DNA of 6,024 bases. It comes from an uncultured Eubacteriales bacterium. GTDB taxonomy: Bacteria > Bacillota > Clostridia > Oscillospirales > Butyricicoccaceae. Shown piece after piece: positions 5,422 through 6,024 of the stretch. The position numbers and the translations under genes were made by a program. Below the pieces are notes generated by a model. It made no database searches. It saw only the letters and a program-made list of their open reading frames with translations, and was not told where the DNA came from. The stretch is taken from the NCBI GenBank assembly GCA_934675045.1, contig CAKUPI010000115.1:1-6024 (forward strand), given 5' to 3'. Every line of letters begins with the position of its first letter. Within the stretch, counting starts at the first letter, position 1.

Positions 5422-5543
5422 TGCTGTACCCGCGGGCTCCGTTGTGGGTGTTTTGTGCGGAAACGCGTGAAAAAAGAAACAGGCCGCTGTGTGGCGGCGG
5501 CATTTTCCCGCTCTGGCGGGGTGATATTTTGGAGGTTTGATTT
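5422..5543 (+). other. secG 5' leader with small hairpins
   Basis: The predicted leader is about 120 nt. It can form consecutive short hairpins: a GAAA-loop stem near 5455-5466, GCCGC/GGCGGC-type pairing at 5483-5498 (5 bp, loop TGTGTG), and CCCGC/GCGGG at 5507-5520 (5 bp, loop TCTG). A strong GGAGGT ribosome binding site (5531-5536) follows. There is no tRNA, and no riboswitch class I recognise. The structures may simply reflect GC richness. Confidence 0.3.
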
Positions 5544-5774
5544 ATGGAAACCGCGCTCACTGTTGTTCAGGTTATCGTCTCGCTGGTGCTGATCGCCACC
5601 GTTTTGTTCCAGTCCGGCAAATCGGCCGGCCTTTCCGGCTCGATTGACGGCGTTGCCGACACCTTCTTCGGCAAAAACAAGGCCCGCTCGCTCGACGCCA
5701 AGCTGGAAAAGCTGACGGGCATCTGCGCCGTTGTCTTTATTGTTCTCACCTTTGTGCTGGCGATGCTCTTTTAA
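5544..5774 (+). CDS. secG: Preprotein translocase subunit SecG
   Basis: The 76-residue product is a typical small SecG, an integral membrane subunit of the SecYEG channel that aids SecA-driven protein export. The first transmembrane segment spans about residues 4-22 and the second about 54-75. The conserved connecting loop contains LFQSGKSAGLSG (21-32), DTFFGKNK (39-46) and then a Lys/Leu-rich helix entry. Length matches Firmicutes SecG (about 70-80). The start ATG has a GGAGGT ribosome binding site 7 nt upstream and the gene has its own promoter. In many Firmicutes secG is followed by rnr and smpB; here a terminator and proS come next instead. Confidence 0.95.
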   Translation: METALTVVQVIVSLVLIATVLFQSGKSAGLSGSIDGVADTFFGKNKARSLDAKLEKLTGICAVVFIVLTFVLAMLF

Positions 5775-5788
5775 GAAACCGGAACTAC

Positions 5789-5814
5789 AAAGACATGCTT
5801 CGGCATGTCTTTTT
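5789..5814 (+). terminator. UUCG-tetraloop terminator after secG
   Basis: A perfect 10-bp stem AAAGACATGC (5789-5798) / GCATGTCTTT (5803-5812) encloses the stable TTCG tetraloop. The T-run TTTTT extends through 5814. It lies 14 nt after the secG stop codon, so secG is probably monocistronic. Confidence 0.9.
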
Positions 5815-5870
5815 CTCACTTGAGGAAAGGCGGCCCGGCGCCGCAAATTATAAAAAAGGATGAATGAGCT

Positions 5871-6024
5871 ATGGCGGACAACAAAAAGCTTGTCAATGCG
5901 ATTACCCCGATGGATCAGGATTTTGCGCAGTGGTATACCGACATCTGCAAAAAAGCCGAGATGATCGACTATTCCAGCGTGCGCGGCTGCGTCGTCATTC
6001 GACCGTATGCCTACGCCATCTGGG
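5871..6024 (+). CDS. proS: Prolyl-tRNA synthetase, N-terminal 51 codons (partial)
   Basis: The frame from the ATG at 5871 begins [20 protein letters not shown] and continues [31 protein letters not shown]. This is the characteristic N-terminus of the shorter, archaeal/eukaryote-like (no INS editing domain) prolyl-tRNA synthetase, with the D-F-x-x-W-Y...AE-(L/M)-I-D-Y-S-x-V-(K/R)-G block and R-P-Y-x-Y-A-I-W. The enzyme attaches proline to tRNA-Pro in the cytoplasm. An AAGGA ribosome binding site lies 10 nt upstream (5856-5860). The two other ATG codons just before it (5860 and 5864) are out of frame. No good promoter is visible in the 56 bp after the secG terminator, so expression may rely on read-through or on a weak promoter. 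The gene runs off the window. Confidence 0.92.
   Translation, partial: MADNKKLVNAITPMDQDFAQWYTDICKKAEMIDYSSVRGCVVIRPYAYAIW

Noticed and set aside
5820..5854. Promoter for proS from TTGAGG (5820) and TATAAA (5849)
   Set aside because: The spacing is 23 bp, too long for a sigma-A promoter, and the TATAAA would put the start within a few bases of the ribosome binding site.
1..6024. CRISPR array, insertion sequence, tRNA, rRNA or attachment site
   Set aside because: I looked for spaced direct repeats, terminal inverted repeats with a transposase, and cloverleaf patterns, and saw none. The only tandem repeats lie within the collagen coding region.

Overview
The window looks like a chromosomal segment of a GC-rich Gram-positive anaerobe of the class Clostridia, most likely an Oscillospirales/Ruminococcaceae-type gut bacterium. 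The grounds are strong GGAGG-type ribosome binding sites, sigma-A-like promoters with 17-18 bp spacers, a lipoprotein with a DUF3298-type domain, a two-gene 'split' transketolase, a short secG, and a Cys-rich collagen-like protein of a kind often found in spore formers. The taxonomic call is inference from style and gene content; there is no rRNA or marker phylogeny to confirm it.

Layout. Positions 1-129 (minus) are the 5' end of a Na/Pi-cotransporter-family gene that leaves the window. It is divergent from a gamma-glutamyl-GABA-hydrolase-like class I amidotransferase at 313-1035 (plus), and back-to-back promoters lie between them. A secreted lipoprotein gene (1183-1998, plus) follows with a near-consensus promoter of its own. 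It converges on a collagen-like gene (2063-3217, minus), and a strong bidirectional hairpin terminator sits between them. Divergent from the collagen gene is a tight two-gene operon for the N- and C-terminal halves of a transketolase (3448-4287 and 4290-5255), which ends at a strong terminator. Next come secG (5544-5774) with an extended -10 promoter and a 120-nt leader, a UUCG-loop terminator, and the first 51 codons of proS (5871-6024, running off the end).

How the genes relate. Apart from the transketolase pair, which must form one enzyme, the genes appear to be separate transcription units with unrelated housekeeping or surface roles. No mobile element, CRISPR array, tRNA or rRNA is visible. 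No intergenic gap exceeds 300 bases.

The most unusual object is the collagen-like protein: a 56-residue cap with 12 cysteines, 63 uninterrupted Gly-X-Y triplets with almost no charge, and a C-terminal beta-rich domain of BclA type. It has no signal peptide, and the only promoter-like element seen upstream resembles the -10 of a mother-cell sporulation sigma factor. I read it as a candidate spore-surface filament. I see no convincing evidence of a wholly new multi-gene system.
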